Origin: Porticoccus sp. W117
GTDB taxonomy: Bacteria > Pseudomonadota > Gammaproteobacteria > Pseudomonadales > Porticoccaceae
NCBI RefSeq assembly: GCF_030341905.1
Contig: NZ_JATAAF010000002.1
Coordinates: 124,001 to 188,000, forward strand
DNA: 64,000 nt
Direction of reading: 5' to 3'
Below the pieces are notes generated by a model that was not told the DNA's origin, did not search any database, and saw only the letters and a program-made list of their open reading frames with translations. Positions within the stretch are counted from its first letter, which is position 1; every line of letters begins with the position of its first letter. The translations under genes were made by a program, and so were the position numbers. Shown piece after piece: positions 63,890 to 64,000 of this stretch.

Positions 63890-64000
63890 GAGTCTCTCCT
63901 CCGTACCATTTCTGACCTTTCGTTGCTGATTTAACTCCCACTTTTTTCTATCTGGTGCTATTTTTACCTTAAATAACACTTTTGTCTTTTCAGGCAACGC

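Overview
The window looks like chromosomal DNA of a marine-type gammaproteobacterium, probably in the Cellvibrionales / Pseudomonadales neighbourhood. The evidence is the gene order rpsU-yqeY-dnaG-rpoD set back to back with tsaD-folB-folK-cca, a tRNA with anticodon CAT beside rpoD, an RpoN-type flagellar promoter, and a moderate GC content. This placement is an inference from gene order and family content only.

Layout. 0-3.1 kb: the end of a FecR/fibronectin-like protein and a CHASE2 sensor histidine kinase. 3.1-6.2 kb: an arsenate-resistance operon, arsR-GAPDH-arsJ. 6.4-9.5 kb: an isolated flagellar switch operon fliM-fliN-cheB(CTD)-fliG behind a sigma54 promoter. 9.6-13.0 kb: rsmE, a TonB receptor and a brnTA toxin-antitoxin pair with a frameshifted toxin. 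13.0-17.3 kb: a compact, apparently unstudied biosynthetic operon (haem-oxygenase-like diiron oxidase, methyltransferase, adenylation-carrier-hydrolase protein). 17.6-21.0 kb: prfC, an acyltransferase, a CPBP-like membrane protein and a TPR protein. 21.0-25.3 kb: a cupredoxin / EAL receptor / outer-membrane barrel operon. 25.4-37.8 kb: transporters, asnS, greB, two exopeptidase genes, a SUI1 protein, a K+ channel, c-di-GMP proteins, and an SUMF1-cupin pair.

38.0-45.0 kb is an AT-richer accessory island: a nuclease-NACHT defence protein, an Mrr-like endonuclease, two small membrane proteins, a short serine recombinase and a decayed recombinase. It ends 11 nt from the 3' end of tRNA-CAT, as expected of an element integrated at a tRNA gene. 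45.2-53.6 kb is the housekeeping macromolecular-synthesis block (rpoD, dnaG, yqeY, rpsU, tsaD, folB, folK, cca). 53.7-58.6 kb encodes a 2-oxoacid:ferredoxin oxidoreductase with its FAD/iron-sulphur partner. 58.7-63.9 kb is the conserved prkA-yeaH-spoVR stress operon.

Two dispersed repeat classes stand out. (1) Arrays of a 7-nt unit starting with GT (GTCGCAC, GTCGGAA, GTGAGAN, GTAGCCC), often as facing inverted arrays. All six found lie between same-strand genes, 4-46 nt upstream of a start codon (arsJ, acyltransferase, dnaG, korA, spoVR, yeaH). (2) Large hairpin elements (CGTCATTGCGAG...CTCGCAATGACG and a perfect 31-bp inverted repeat), mostly between convergent genes, where they probably end transcription. 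The heptamer arrays are the least explained structure in the window.
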